DNA of 64,000 bases from Citrobacter sp. Marseille-Q6884 (lineage in GTDB: Bacteria; Pseudomonadota; Gammaproteobacteria; Enterobacterales; Enterobacteriaceae). The position numbers were made by a program, and so were the translations under genes. The notes under the pieces are model-generated. The model did not search any database. It was given only the letters and a program-made list of their open reading frames with translations, and had not been told where the DNA came from. Below are positions 1 to 9,270 of the stretch, in pieces (within the stretch, counting starts at the first letter, position 1; every line of letters starts with the position of its first letter). The DNA lies in contig NZ_CAMDRE010000002.1 in NCBI RefSeq assembly GCF_945906775.1, positions 186,001 through 250,000 on the forward strand, in the 5' to 3' direction.

Positions 1-35
1 TCTGTTCCCTGCGTTTCCCTGAAAGAGGAATCATA

Positions 36-1475
36 ATGAATAATACGCAGACACATTTAAAGATTGGCTATGTCTGGACTATCTGCCTGGTTGCGGCCTG
101 CGGTGGTCTGCTGTTTGGCTACGACTGGGTGGTGATTGGCGGGGCAAAACCCTTCTATGAAGCTTATTTTTCGATTACCGATCCGGCGCAATCTGGCTGG
201 GCAATGAGTTCCGCGCTGGTGGGCTGTATCTTTGGTGCGCTGGTTTCCGGTTGGTGTGCTGATAAGTTTGGCCGCAAAATGCCGCTTATTCTCTCCGCGA
301 TCCTCTTCAGCGCTTCGGCGCTGGGAACTGCCGTGGCCAGCAATTTCGATATGTTTATTCTCTATCGTATTGTCGGTGGTGTGGGGATCGGTCTGGCCTC
401 TGCGCTGAGTCCCCTGTATATCGCCGAGGTGAGTCCGGCTGAAAAGCGCGGTCGCTTTGTGGCGGTTAACCAGCTGACGATCGTTATTGGTGTCCTGGCC
501 GCGCAACTGATCAACCTGATGATCGCTGAACCGGTTGCAACGGGCGCCACACAGCAGGCGATCGTGGAAAGCTGGAACGGGCAGATGGGATGGCGCTGGA
601 TGTTTGGAGCGGAGTTAGTGCCTGCGGTGGTCTTTCTGGTCCTGATGTTCTTTGTGCCTGAATCTCCTCGCTGGTTGGTGAAAGCGGGGAAAGTCGAGCG
701 GGCGCGTGCCATGCTGCAACGCGTTGGCTCTGCGGAATATGCCGGACAAACCCTGAAAGAGATCGAATATACGCTGCAAAAAGATACCCATAAGGTCGCG
801 TGGTCAACGCTGCTGCAACCCCAGATCAAACCGATCGTCATTATTGGTATGGTGCTTGCCGTATTCCAACAGTGGTGTGGGATCAACGTTATCTTTAACT
901 ATGCGCAGGAGATCTTTGCTTCCGCCGGGTTCGACATTAACGGAACGCTAAAATCTATCGTCGCAACGGGCATCATTAATCTGGTCTTTACCCTTGCCGC
1001 GCTGCCATTGGTGGACAAAATTGGTCGTCGTAAGCTCATGCTGTTCGGGGCGTCAGGACTGACGGTCATCTATGTGCTGATTGCCGGGGCGTACGGATTA
1101 GGTATTCTGGGGTGGCCTGTGTTGGTACTGGTGCTGGCCGCGATTGCGATTTATGCCCTGACACTCGCGCCGGTCACCTGGGTACTGCTGTCCGAAATTT
1201 TCCCTAACCGCGTGCGCGGGCTGGCGATGTCCTTAGGCACACTGGCGCTGTGGATTGCTTGCTTCCTGCTGACTTACACCTTCCCGCTGCTGAATGCGAG
1301 CCTCGGTGCCTCCGGGAGTTTCCTGCTGTACGGCATTATTTGTGCGCTGGGCTACGTGTATGTTCTGCGTAATGTACCGGAAACCAAAGGCGTCACGCTG
1401 GAAGCGCTGGAGGAACAACTGGCCGCGCAGCATAGCAAAACCAGCGCTTCTGCTCAGCCACGAAGCGCGCGCTAA
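36..1475 (+). CDS. Sugar porter family MFS transporter
   Basis: A 479-residue inner-membrane protein with about 12 hydrophobic segments and the signatures of the sugar porter branch of the major facilitator superfamily. These are DKFGRK after TM2, PESPRWL before the central cytoplasmic loop, DKIGRRK in the second half, and PETKG at the end of TM12. Relatives are proton-sugar symporters such as XylE, AraE and GalP. The start follows an AGAGGAAT ribosome-binding site. The stop codon shares one base with the start of the aldose 1-epimerase gene (TAATG), so the two are probably co-translated and act on the same aldose. The upstream end of the unit lies outside the window. The sugar cannot be named from the sequence. 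Confidence 0.9.
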   Translation: MNNTQTHLKIGYVWTICLVAACGGLLFGYDWVVIGGAKPFYEAYFSITDPAQSGWAMSSALVGCIFGALVSGWCADKFGRKMPLILSAILFSASALGTAVASNFDMFILYRIVGGVGIGLASALSPLYIAEVSPAEKRGRFVAVNQLTIVIGVLAAQLINLMIAEPVATGATQQAIVESWNGQMGWRWMFGAELVPAVVFLVLMFFVPESPRWLVKAGKVERARAMLQRVGSAEYAGQTLKEIEYTLQKDTHKVAWSTLLQPQIKPIVIIGMVLAVFQQWCGINVIFNYAQEIFASAGFDINGTLKSIVATGIINLVFTLAALPLVDKIGRRKLMLFGASGLTVIYVLIAGAYGLGILGWPVLVLVLAAIAIYALTLAPVTWVLLSEIFPNRVRGLAMSLGTLALWIACFLLTYTFPLLNASLGASGSFLLYGIICALGYVYVLRNVPETKGVTLEALEEQLAAQHSKTSASAQPRSAR

Positions 1476-2317
1476 TGAACGGTCAGCTGACACTACAAAA
1501 CGCACATCTGAGGATGTGCGTTGACCCTCAGGGCGGTACGCTGCTGAGCCTGGTTTCGTTACAACATCAACGAACCATTTTACGTGAAGGGCAGGGAAAA
1601 CAACCGGGCGATTGCGGCTTATTTCCCATGCTGCCCGTTGCTAATCGGGTGGCGGGAAATCGTTTTATGTTGCGCGGCGACGAAGTGGTATTGCCCCAAC
1701 ACGAGGCCGATGAGTTTTTCTTTTTGCATGGCGACGGTTGGCTGAAACGCTGGGAAGTTGTTACGGTTAGCGAGAGCCAGTGCTTGCTGCGACTGCGCAG
1801 TCGGCATGCATGCGGCTACGACTATACGGCGGAACTTGGCTATCAGTTGCGACAGAATGAACTTCACGCCTCGCTCACGATAACCCATTGCGGTGAAAAA
1901 GCGATGTTGTATGGCTGCGGGTTTCATCCCTTTTTTGCCTTTGATGCCCACAGTACGGTGCAGTTTTCTGCTGGCGGATACTGGCCGGAGGGCGATCTGC
2001 ATTTACCTTTACCGTGGCAGAGTGATATTCCGCCCTATGCGGATTTTACCTGCGCACAGTATGGGGAGGATGCCTGGCTAAATGTCGGGTATTCCGGCTG
2101 GAGCGGACAGGCGGTTATCCGTAATGATGTGATGACGGTCACGCTTTTAGCGCAAACTCCCTGGCTGATGCTGTTCAGAATGTCGGGTGACGAGTTCCTT
2201 TGTCTGGAGCCGCAGACGCATCCGGTGAATGCCCACAACCTGCAGGGGCAGCCGGGGTTGCAGGTTTTAGCCAAAGGCGAACAGTGTCATTTCGCGATGC
2301 AAATTCGCGTAGAGTAG
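1475..2317 (+). CDS. Aldose 1-epimerase (GalM-like)
   Basis: A 280-residue cytoplasmic protein of the galactose mutarotase superfamily, which interconverts alpha and beta anomers of aldoses. Recognisable pieces are PVANRVAGNRF near residue 50, an HGDGW segment near residue 85, the catalytic-type histidine in GFHPFFAF near residue 150, and the glutamate in CLEPQTHPVNAHN near residue 245. It overlaps the preceding transporter gene by one base and probably feeds the correct anomer of the imported sugar to catabolism. It resembles E. coli YphB more than GalM in length and motifs, but orthology is not certain. Confidence 0.85.
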   Translation: MNGQLTLQNAHLRMCVDPQGGTLLSLVSLQHQRTILREGQGKQPGDCGLFPMLPVANRVAGNRFMLRGDEVVLPQHEADEFFFLHGDGWLKRWEVVTVSESQCLLRLRSRHACGYDYTAELGYQLRQNELHASLTITHCGEKAMLYGCGFHPFFAFDAHSTVQFSAGGYWPEGDLHLPLPWQSDIPPYADFTCAQYGEDAWLNVGYSGWSGQAVIRNDVMTVTLLAQTPWLMLFRMSGDEFLCLEPQTHPVNAHNLQGQPGLQVLAKGEQCHFAMQIRVE

Positions 2318-2405
2318 GGCAAAAATCATGTTATCTGCCTGTTAATACTCCCTTGCGCCAGCCCGTGTTTATCGCCAGACTATCGCCACCAAACGGGAGG
2401 GAATC

Positions 2406-3554
2406 ATGGTTTTGCATTCCACGCGCTGGCTGGCGCTCGGTTATTTCACCTACTTTTTTAGCTACGGTATTTTTCTGCCTTTCTGGAGCGTGTGGTTCAA
2501 GGGGCTGGGCCTGACGCCGGAAACCATTGGTTTGCTGCTGGGGGCAGGGCTGATCGCACGTTTTCTTGGCAGTTTGCTGATTGCTCCGCGCGTGAGCGAT
2601 CCCTCTCGTCTGATTTCCGCTTTACGTATCCTGGCACTGTTGACGCTGGTGTTTGCCCTGGCATTTTGGGCCGGAACGAATGTGGCCTGGCTGATGGTGG
2701 TGATGGTCGGCTTTAACCTCTTTTTCTCACCGCTGGTGCCGTTAACCGATGCGCTGGCCAATACCTGGCAAAAGCAAATCACCATGGATTATGGTCGGGT
2801 GCGTTTGTGGGGGTCGGTGGCCTTTGTGATCGGCTCTGCGCTAACCGGAAAGCTGATTAGCCTTTATGACTATCGGGTGATCCTCGTGCTGTTAACGCTG
2901 GGGGTCGCTTCGATGCTGCTGGGCATGATGATCCGCCCGAGTGTGCAACCTGCGGGTGAAAACCGTCAGCAGGAGAGCGCTGGATGGCCTGCCTGGCGTG
3001 GACTGATTACGCAGAGCTGGCGTTTTCTCGCCTGCGTTAGCCTGCTGCAAGGGGCGCATGCTGCCTATTACGGTTTCAGCGCCATTTACTGGCAGTCAGC
3101 GGGGTATTCCGCATCGGCCGTCGGCTATTTATGGTCGCTGGGCGTCGTTGCCGAAGTGATTATTTTTGCGTTAAGCCACAAGTTGTTCCGACGTTTCAGC
3201 GCGCGCGATCTGCTGCTGCTTTCGGCTGTCTGCGGCGTTGTTCGCTGGGGACTGATGGGCTGGAGCACCGAACTGCCGTGGCTTATCGTGGTGCAAATTC
3301 TGCATTGCGGGACCTTTACCGTCTGCCATCTGGCCGCCATGCGTTATATCGCTGCGCGCCAGGGAAGCGAAGTGATTCGCTTACAGGCCGTCTATTCGGC
3401 CATCGCGATGGGGGGCAGCATTGCCATCATGACCGTGTTTGCGGGTTTCCTGTATCAGCATTTGGGCAGCGGCGTATTCTGGGTGATGGCGTTGGTTGCG
3501 CTCCCGGCAATGGCTTTACGGCCGAAAGTGGTCGCGCAAACGCCGGCGTTATGA
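2406..3554 (+). CDS. hcaT: 3-phenylpropionate MFS transporter HcaT
   Basis: A 382-residue, 12-TM inner-membrane transporter, nearly identical along its length to E. coli HcaT as I recall it (opening ALGYFTYFFSYGIFLPFWS). HcaT is annotated as a 3-phenylpropionate/cinnamate permease of the phenylpropionate:H+ symporter family. A GGGAGG ribosome-binding site lies 6 nt before ATG. The 3' end overlaps that of the convergent csiE by 6 nt, as in K-12. The hca dioxygenase genes and hcaR, which adjoin hcaT in K-12, are not here: the gene to its left is an aldose epimerase. The transporter is therefore an orphan in this window and its real substrate is open. Confidence 0.93.
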   Translation: MVLHSTRWLALGYFTYFFSYGIFLPFWSVWFKGLGLTPETIGLLLGAGLIARFLGSLLIAPRVSDPSRLISALRILALLTLVFALAFWAGTNVAWLMVVMVGFNLFFSPLVPLTDALANTWQKQITMDYGRVRLWGSVAFVIGSALTGKLISLYDYRVILVLLTLGVASMLLGMMIRPSVQPAGENRQQESAGWPAWRGLITQSWRFLACVSLLQGAHAAYYGFSAIYWQSAGYSASAVGYLWSLGVVAEVIIFALSHKLFRRFSARDLLLLSAVCGVVRWGLMGWSTELPWLIVVQILHCGTFTVCHLAAMRYIAARQGSEVIRLQAVYSAIAMGGSIAIMTVFAGFLYQHLGSGVFWVMALVALPAMALRPKVVAQTPAL

Positions 3555-4826
3555 TTCCAGTATTTTGCGGATCTGCTGTTGCTGATGAGGCGTAAGCGCC
3601 AGATCGGCATGAATCAGCGGTGGTGAAAACAGCGGCAGCGGCGTGGTGTATGGCGTGATAATCAGCGCCACACCACGCGGCGAACCCTGTTTCTGAAAGT
3701 CCTGCATCGGCATATGTTTGACATTCAGCGGCAGCAAAGTCAGCTCGCGTAGCTGTTGTTCTATATGGGCTTCGAGTCGTTCATTATTGCCCGTCAGCAG
3801 AATAATTTGCTTCTCGTGCAAATCCTTTTCCTGCATCAGCCATGCGCCGAAAATCACCGCGACCAGCCCGGTTTCTTCCTCTGAAAATTGCACCTCGTAT
3901 TCTGCTTCGAATCCGTGCAACGACTCGCGCGTGGTGCGTACCAGGCGCGGATACAGTTTGCTGAACTCCTCCGGCAGGGTGTTATCGATACCAATAGCAA
4001 ACACGCTACGGTTCAGCGCCTGAGCAAGATGCACATACAACTGATCGTTCAGCCCTTGTTCATCGCTGAAGCGAACGTTGCCGTACTCGCGAAAACGTAG
4101 CACCAGGCGGGCGATAGCCAGACGCAGACGACGATCCTGTTGGTGGTTATCGCGAAGGGGGTCTGGAATACGGATCATCGAAAACAGCAGCGCCATAAAC
4201 AGCGACTCGCTAAGCGGTGCCGTCTGCATAACGCGACGTTGCCAGTGACGACCGATTTCTTCGGCGAGCGGATACTCAGCGCAGGATTGCGCCCAGCGCT
4301 GCTGCAGCGGATTAAACTCCGGGGCGATCCCCGCATGGTGCTGCAGCAGGCAATACTGTAAAAACAGCCGCAGGAACTGGACGTCACGACATTCAAACGG
4401 TTTCTGTAATCGCCGGGAACAGAGATTGATCAGCGCGTGCAGATTGGTGTCGTCATACAGCGTGCGCGCAATACCTTGTTGTTTCAGCTCTGTTTTTAAT
4501 GCCGGTGTAAACTGATGGGTGATAAACGTCGGGCATAACCGCAGGCCACGCCGGAGCCAATGCAACAGACACAGGCGTTGATTCAGCGATGCTCCTTCGA
4601 TCCGATAGCCACCGTTCTGAGCGGAGATAATGGTGAGCCGGTGATAGCGCTGGATTTCAAGGTCTGCGCCAATGATATCCTCGCGGACAACATTGTCATC
4701 CACGCCATTGAGCGCACTGAACGTCTGCGCTGTGGCGCTTTGCCCTGGCAGAAAAAGCGTCAGCAGCACCTGGCAGCGGCGTTGGGGAGCGGAAAGTACA
4801 GATGGCGGGGCAAGCGTTGACATCAT
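3549..4826 (-). CDS. csiE: Stationary-phase inducible protein CsiE
   Basis: A 425-residue protein matching E. coli CsiE (about 426 residues) end to end. The family has PRD-like regulatory regions similar to PTS-regulated transcription factors; in E. coli the gene is induced on carbon starvation through RpoS and cAMP-CRP. Its target is unknown. The chosen start is the first of two adjacent ATGs, 9 nt behind GGGAG. About 100 nt upstream on the coding strand lies a TGTGA half-site (complement of 4924-4928), which could be part of a CRP site, but the second half is poor. It converges on hcaT with a 6-nt overlap. Confidence 0.93.
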   Translation of the reverse strand: MMSTLAPPSVLSAPQRRCQVLLTLFLPGQSATAQTFSALNGVDDNVVREDIIGADLEIQRYHRLTIISAQNGGYRIEGASLNQRLCLLHWLRRGLRLCPTFITHQFTPALKTELKQQGIARTLYDDTNLHALINLCSRRLQKPFECRDVQFLRLFLQYCLLQHHAGIAPEFNPLQQRWAQSCAEYPLAEEIGRHWQRRVMQTAPLSESLFMALLFSMIRIPDPLRDNHQQDRRLRLAIARLVLRFREYGNVRFSDEQGLNDQLYVHLAQALNRSVFAIGIDNTLPEEFSKLYPRLVRTTRESLHGFEAEYEVQFSEEETGLVAVIFGAWLMQEKDLHEKQIILLTGNNERLEAHIEQQLRELTLLPLNVKHMPMQDFQKQGSPRGVALIITPYTTPLPLFSPPLIHADLALTPHQQQQIRKILES

Positions 4827-5013
4827 CTGTAAGGTCTCCCGAAAGTATGTTTGATAAGAATAGCTAAAGTTTGCTCATAGAAATGGAGAATGGAATGCTT
4901 TACGCCAGGAATATTGGCGGATGTCACAGAATTTTTAACCCGAGGAACGATGAGCGGTAGTTAAACGCAGCGCGATAACCCACTTTTTCACTGTTTTATC
5001 TGCTGTTTAAACG

Positions 5014-5043
5014 ACAAAAACCCCGCCAGCGGATGACGGGGTT
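5014..5043 (-). terminator. Terminator of the sugar ABC operon
   Basis: A perfect 7-bp stem AACCCCG/CGGGGTT (5019-5025 with 5037-5043) and an 11-nt loop, followed on the minus strand by a T-run. It lies just downstream of the SIS gene and faces the start of csiE. Confidence 0.85.
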
Positions 5044-5068
5044 GGGAAATAAAGCAGAACTACGTGGT

Positions 5069-5674
5069 TTAGATTTTTTGCTGCTGACTGAGTGTTAATC
5101 CCACATCACCGCCAGGATGGACTGCCAGCAGGGTCTCCTTTGAGTAGCCGCTTTCGCTCATCAGGCAGGCGCAGGCGGCGTCAAAGATTGCCAGTACCAG
5201 CATAATTGACGTGGTTGCCAGCATGTTTAGCGGATCGGCTTCGCGCTGTACGCCGGTGGAAATGACCAGACGCGACGCTTTCGCGATGGCTGAATTCGCA
5301 TTTTCAGTGACGCTCAGGATCGGCACCTTTCTCGCGGTCAGTCCGGGCAGTAGGCGGGTGAGTTCATCTGAATTGCCTCCGCGCGACAGCATGATAACCA
5401 GATCGTCGGCACGTAAAAAACCCAGATCGCCATGTGCGGCATCGGTGGCGTTGAGGTAAATCGCCGGACGCTCCACGCAGGCAAGCATATGTGCCACTTT
5501 ACGTGCGGCAATACCGGAAGTACCCACGCCAGTGACCACGATTTTTCCCGTGCAATCGCGCAGTTCCGCCATCAGTGACAGCCAGCGTTGCGCCGTCAGA
5601 TGCTCGCTCAGTCCTGCGAGAGCATCGCTGTAGAGTTGCCATACGCCGCTGGCCTGAGACCAGGAATCACTCAT
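5069..5674 (-). CDS. KdsD/GutQ-like SIS-domain sugar-phosphate isomerase (no CBS domains)
   Basis: A 201-residue protein made of a single SIS (sugar isomerase) domain, compared with about 328 residues for KdsD, whose C-terminal CBS pair is absent. The nucleotide-sugar fold motifs are GKIVVTGVGTSG near residue 45, AAHGDLGF near residue 83, a serine-rich LSRGGNSDE phosphate loop, and VHPGGDVG near residue 187. The HGDLG and HPGG histidines match positions conserved in arabinose-5-phosphate isomerases. It is the last gene of the operon and overlaps the kinase stop codon (ATGA). With a D-ribulokinase-type partner, ribulose-5-phosphate/arabinose-5-phosphate interconversion is a reasonable guess. 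A 6-phospho-3-hexuloisomerase-like reaction is the alternative. Confidence 0.8.
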   Translation of the reverse strand: MSDSWSQASGVWQLYSDALAGLSEHLTAQRWLSLMAELRDCTGKIVVTGVGTSGIAARKVAHMLACVERPAIYLNATDAAHGDLGFLRADDLVIMLSRGGNSDELTRLLPGLTARKVPILSVTENANSAIAKASRLVISTGVQREADPLNMLATTSIMLVLAIFDAACACLMSESGYSKETLLAVHPGGDVGLTLSQQQKI

Positions 5675-7308
5675 GCATCCTCCTGCATCAGTTGGCGGTA
5701 CTTCATGTGGTCCTGATACATCTCGTGGAACACCCGATATTTGCGATCGTAGTACTGCTTAATACGGTTGGTTTGCGGAGTAACCGTTTTACCAATCCGG
5801 CTCATTGCCGACATCGCTTCCGGGAGGGTGTCAAACACGCCTGCCGCGATGGTTCCCATCATCGCACCGCCCAGCAGCATGGCTTCGCTCTCTTCCGGCA
5901 GCAACATCGCGCAGCCGGTGGCGTTGGCATGTTCCTGAACGAAGATCGGGTTTTTCGTGCCGCCGCCGCTGGCCATAATCGTATCAATGGTGTAACCGCT
6001 TTGGTTCATCGTCTCGATAATATGACGAGTCCCCAGGGCAATGGCCTGGATAGTCGCCAGATACTGCAACGCCATGTCTTCCGGCGTGCGGGACAGCTTC
6101 AGTCCGGTGATAGCACCGGTGAGCGTCGGATTGGCGCGCGGGGAACGGTTACCGTGGAAATAAGGCAGAATGTGCATGTCACGGGTCAGGAACGCGATAT
6201 CTTCCGGTTCGCCGGCCATTTTGCGCAGCAGCGTATTCAGCACTTCGTAAATCGTTTGCCCCTGAGACTTTGCCTGTGCCAGCAGCGTTTCATAGCACGG
6301 ATGCGACTGAATCACGTGGTCGATGAGCGCCCCCGTTGCCGACTGTCCGCCTTCGTTGAGCCAGTATTCCGGCAGAACGGCAGAGTAGTATGGGCCCCAG
6401 ATGCCGCCGATAAAACGCGGCTCTTTAGAAATTGCCATATGCCCGGTAGAGGTGCCGCCGATCAGCGCCACACGACGGTCGAAATCCGCCACCTCGCCGG
6501 AAACGCCGCAGGCGCCAAGCGTACCCAGGGTACCGGCGTGGGCATCGATAATGGATACGCTGACGGCGGTTCCCGGAATTAACCCCATTTCGCTGGCGGC
6601 ACGTGCTGACAGGCCATGTCCGAGTGGCTCGCCCATGGTTTTCACGTAGCGGCCAATTTTAGCGGCATCATGCTCCAGCAGATCTTCCAGCCCAATCTGG
6701 CGGAAATAGCTGGCATCCCATTTGTCTTCATGGCCCATGTAGGTCCATTTACACACTGTCGAACACAAGGAACGCGTGTCATCGCCTGTTGCGCGCCAGG
6801 TCAGGAAGTCAGGCAGATCAAAGTAGTAGCCTGCATTGGCCCAGGTGTTGGGCATATGCTGTTTCAGCCACAGCAGTTTTGGCGTCTGCATTTCCGGCGA
6901 GATAATCCCACCGACATAGTCCAGCACCCGATGGTGTAGCGCGTTAATGCGCTCGGCCTGGGTAATGGCGCGGTGATCCATCCACACAATAATGTTCTGT
7001 TCGCTGCGTCCGGAGGGGCTGATGGTCAGCGGTTTACCCTCTTTATCCAGCACCACCAGTGAACAGGTTGCATCAAAACCCAGACCTTTCACCTGAATCG
7101 GGTTGATATCTGACTGGTTGATGGCGTCGCGAACCGCGTTACACACTGCCTGCCAGATGTTATCGGAGGACTGCTCAACAAAATCGGCTTGCGGGCGGTA
7201 AATCTCGATGGCCCGACTGGCCTGACCGACCATTCTGCCGTTAAGATCAAATACGCCTGCCCGGGCGCTTCCGGTTCCGACATCCACACCAATAAAGTAA
7301 CTTGCCAT
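5671..7308 (-). CDS. FGGY-family pentulose kinase, D-ribulokinase type
   Basis: A 545-residue cytoplasmic carbohydrate kinase. It opens with the ATP-fold signature FIGVDVGTGSARAGVFD and carries GFDATCSLVVLD near residue 80; the TCSL(V/A) motif marks the eukaryotic FGGY/YDR109C D-ribulokinase branch. The MDHRAI segment and the C-terminal ASGGGTKNPIFVQ and YYDRKYRVF segments also fit that branch rather than AraB or XylB. The expected reaction is D-ribulose + ATP to D-ribulose 5-phosphate. The ATG sits 9 nt behind GGAG. It lies 17 nt after the second permease and overlaps the SIS gene by 4 nt. Family assignment is strong; the exact substrate is inferred. Confidence 0.87.
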   Translation of the reverse strand: MASYFIGVDVGTGSARAGVFDLNGRMVGQASRAIEIYRPQADFVEQSSDNIWQAVCNAVRDAINQSDINPIQVKGLGFDATCSLVVLDKEGKPLTISPSGRSEQNIIVWMDHRAITQAERINALHHRVLDYVGGIISPEMQTPKLLWLKQHMPNTWANAGYYFDLPDFLTWRATGDDTRSLCSTVCKWTYMGHEDKWDASYFRQIGLEDLLEHDAAKIGRYVKTMGEPLGHGLSARAASEMGLIPGTAVSVSIIDAHAGTLGTLGACGVSGEVADFDRRVALIGGTSTGHMAISKEPRFIGGIWGPYYSAVLPEYWLNEGGQSATGALIDHVIQSHPCYETLLAQAKSQGQTIYEVLNTLLRKMAGEPEDIAFLTRDMHILPYFHGNRSPRANPTLTGAITGLKLSRTPEDMALQYLATIQAIALGTRHIIETMNQSGYTIDTIMASGGGTKNPIFVQEHANATGCAMLLPEESEAMLLGGAMMGTIAAGVFDTLPEAMSAMSRIGKTVTPQTNRIKQYYDRKYRVFHEMYQDHMKYRQLMQEDA

Positions 7309-7325
7309 AATTTTTTCTCCTGAAA

Positions 7326-8279
7326 TCAGGCTTTACGATTCTGTAATGCGATAAAGAGGATCAGCACCGCGCCCCACAGCGCCATCGTCAGATAGCTACT
7401 GACCCCCAGCAAGTTAAGGCCGCTTTCCAGCATTTGCAGCACGATCAGCGCCAGCACCAGGCCGATAATGCGACCGAAGCCGCCATCCGGGTTGATGCCG
7501 CCGAGTACGGAAGCAAGGATGGTTACCAGCAGGTAGGATTCGCCGTATCCGGCTTTCGCCGAGTTGAATTTCGCCATCATCAGAATGGCGGCTACCCAGC
7601 CGAGCAGAGCCGAAATGACGTATACGGAAATCTGTACCCGAACAGTATTCACGCCGCTGTAGCGGGTTGCCTGTTCATTGGAACCGACGAGATACAGGCT
7701 GCGCCCCAATGTGGTGTGTTCGAGCAGTACCCACAGCAGGATCGCCACGAGGAAAAAGAGCAGCAGCGCGACCGGAATCCCGGCAATCGTCGCGTTACCG
7801 AGATACTGAATCGCCGCCGGGAAGCCGGAAATGACCGTCCCGTTGGAGAGCAGAATATTCAGCCCGGAGATAAGCGTCATGGTGCCGAGTGTGGCGAGAA
7901 TAGGCGACACGCCGACCCAGGCGATCAGCGCGCCGTTCAGGGTGCCGATGGCAACCGCCACGGCCGCTCCCGCCAGCAGTGCCAGCACCAGAAACAGCGG
8001 ATTGTCCGGATGGGTAACGATAACTGCCGCCATCACCAGCGAGCAGGCGTTCGCCCCGGCAATAATCGACAGGTTAATGCCGCCGGTCAGCATGGTCATG
8101 CCCATTCCCAGGGCCAGCATGCCGAGGATCGGTAACTGCGAACCGATGGACTGAAAGTTTGCGACGCTGAAAAAACGGCTGCCGAGCAGGGCCGAGAAGA
8201 CCAGCGCGACGACGATAATAATGACGCATTGCAGACGAATAATGGCATCACCGGGTAAGAATCTGGCGATTGTTTTCAT
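7326..8279 (-). CDS. Ribose-type ABC transporter permease (second subunit)
   Basis: A 317-residue integral membrane protein with about 8-10 hydrophobic segments, of the RbsC/LsrC/LsrD family of carbohydrate ABC permeases (BPD_transp_2). Typical motifs are GMLALGMGMTMLTGGINLSI near residue 60 and the cytoplasmic-loop segment YGESYLLVTILASVLGGINPDGGFGR near residue 245. The ATG follows one base after the TGA of the first permease, so the two permeases are translationally coupled and probably form a heterodimer. It is one subunit of the sugar importer encoded by this minus-strand operon. Confidence 0.9.
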   Translation of the reverse strand: MKTIARFLPGDAIIRLQCVIIIVVALVFSALLGSRFFSVANFQSIGSQLPILGMLALGMGMTMLTGGINLSIIAGANACSLVMAAVIVTHPDNPLFLVLALLAGAAVAVAIGTLNGALIAWVGVSPILATLGTMTLISGLNILLSNGTVISGFPAAIQYLGNATIAGIPVALLLFFLVAILLWVLLEHTTLGRSLYLVGSNEQATRYSGVNTVRVQISVYVISALLGWVAAILMMAKFNSAKAGYGESYLLVTILASVLGGINPDGGFGRIIGLVLALIVLQMLESGLNLLGVSSYLTMALWGAVLILFIALQNRKA

Positions 8280-8280
8280 C

Positions 8281-9270
8281 TCAAAGCTCCCTTGCCAGTT
8301 TGCGTTTTTCGTTCCAGGCCGTGGCGCTGATGCTGACCAGGATAATGGCGCCGCTGAACACGGTGTGCCAGTAAGAGGAGACGCTCAGTAGCGTCAGGCC
8401 GTTTTGTAAGAAGGCCAGCAGGACAACGCCAAGCAGCGTTCCGGTTAGCGTGCCGCGTCCACCGCTCATGCTGGTTCCCCCGAGAACCACAGCAGCCAGC
8501 ACTGTCAGCTCAAAACCAAGCAGTGAATTGGGGGCCACCGATTGGGTGATTTGTGCCTGCACCACGGCGGCTACACCCGCCAAAATGCCCATATAGCCAT
8601 ACACATAGAAATGCAATTTCAGCAGGTTCAACCCCAGACGCGAGGCCGCATCACGGTTGCCGCCCATGGCGTAAACCTGGCGGCCAAGACGGGTATAGTT
8701 CATCAGCACGGCAGTAAAAATGATTACTGCGGCCAGACACAGAAGGGGCAGCGTCAAACCGTAGTCATAGCCGTCCGCCGCGGTGAACGAGAACCAGTTG
8801 ATGCCGTTCATAAACCAGTCCGGGAAGCCATACAGCCATGTGCCCTTGGTGGCGTAAACCAGCAGACCGTAGTAAACGTTCAGCGTGGCGATGGTAATGA
8901 TGATCGCCGGGACGCGCAGCCAGTAGACCAGAAAACCGTTGATGAGCCCGAGCAGCAGACCCACCGCAACGGCAATCGCCAGCGCCAGTGCGAAGTTACC
9001 GCCGTGGCCGATAACCCAACTGGCCATCGCGTATTGGGCAATGGCGGTCATGGCCGGGAAAGAGATGTCGATCCCACCAGAAATCAGTACCACAAACAGA
9101 CCGCAGGCCAGGATGCCAAGAATCGCGTAGCTGGTGGCGACATCCGTCAGGTTCCCCAGTGAGAGAAACTCATCGGTACTGATGCTCAGTCCGACGGCAA
9201 GCGCCACGACCAGCAGCCCCAGCCAGAACTCATGTTGCCCGATCAAACGGGATAAACGCAGACTATTCAT
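8281..9270 (-). CDS. Ribose-type ABC transporter permease (first subunit)
   Basis: A 330-residue multi-spanning permease of the same family as the following gene. Diagnostic segments are CGLFVVLISGGIDISFPAMTAIAQY near residue 65 and ELTVLAAVVLGGTSMSGGRGTL near residue 260. I start it at MNSLRLSRLIGQ, 36 nt inside the longest reading frame, because GAGGT stands 5 nt before this ATG and the start then overlaps the ATPase stop codon by 8 nt, the usual coupling in such operons. A longer N-terminus from position 9306 is possible but would lie deep in the ATPase gene. Confidence 0.88.
   Translation of the reverse strand: MNSLRLSRLIGQHEFWLGLLVVALAVGLSISTDEFLSLGNLTDVATSYAILGILACGLFVVLISGGIDISFPAMTAIAQYAMASWVIGHGGNFALALAIAVAVGLLLGLINGFLVYWLRVPAIIITIATLNVYYGLLVYATKGTWLYGFPDWFMNGINWFSFTAADGYDYGLTLPLLCLAAVIIFTAVLMNYTRLGRQVYAMGGNRDAASRLGLNLLKLHFYVYGYMGILAGVAAVVQAQITQSVAPNSLLGFELTVLAAVVLGGTSMSGGRGTLTGTLLGVVLLAFLQNGLTLLSVSSYWHTVFSGAIILVSISATAWNEKRKLAREL

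Noticed and set aside
5575..6582. 335-codon plus-strand frame across the SIS and kinase genes
   Set aside because: Shadow of the minus-strand kinase; rich in His and Arg with no recognisable fold and no ribosome site.
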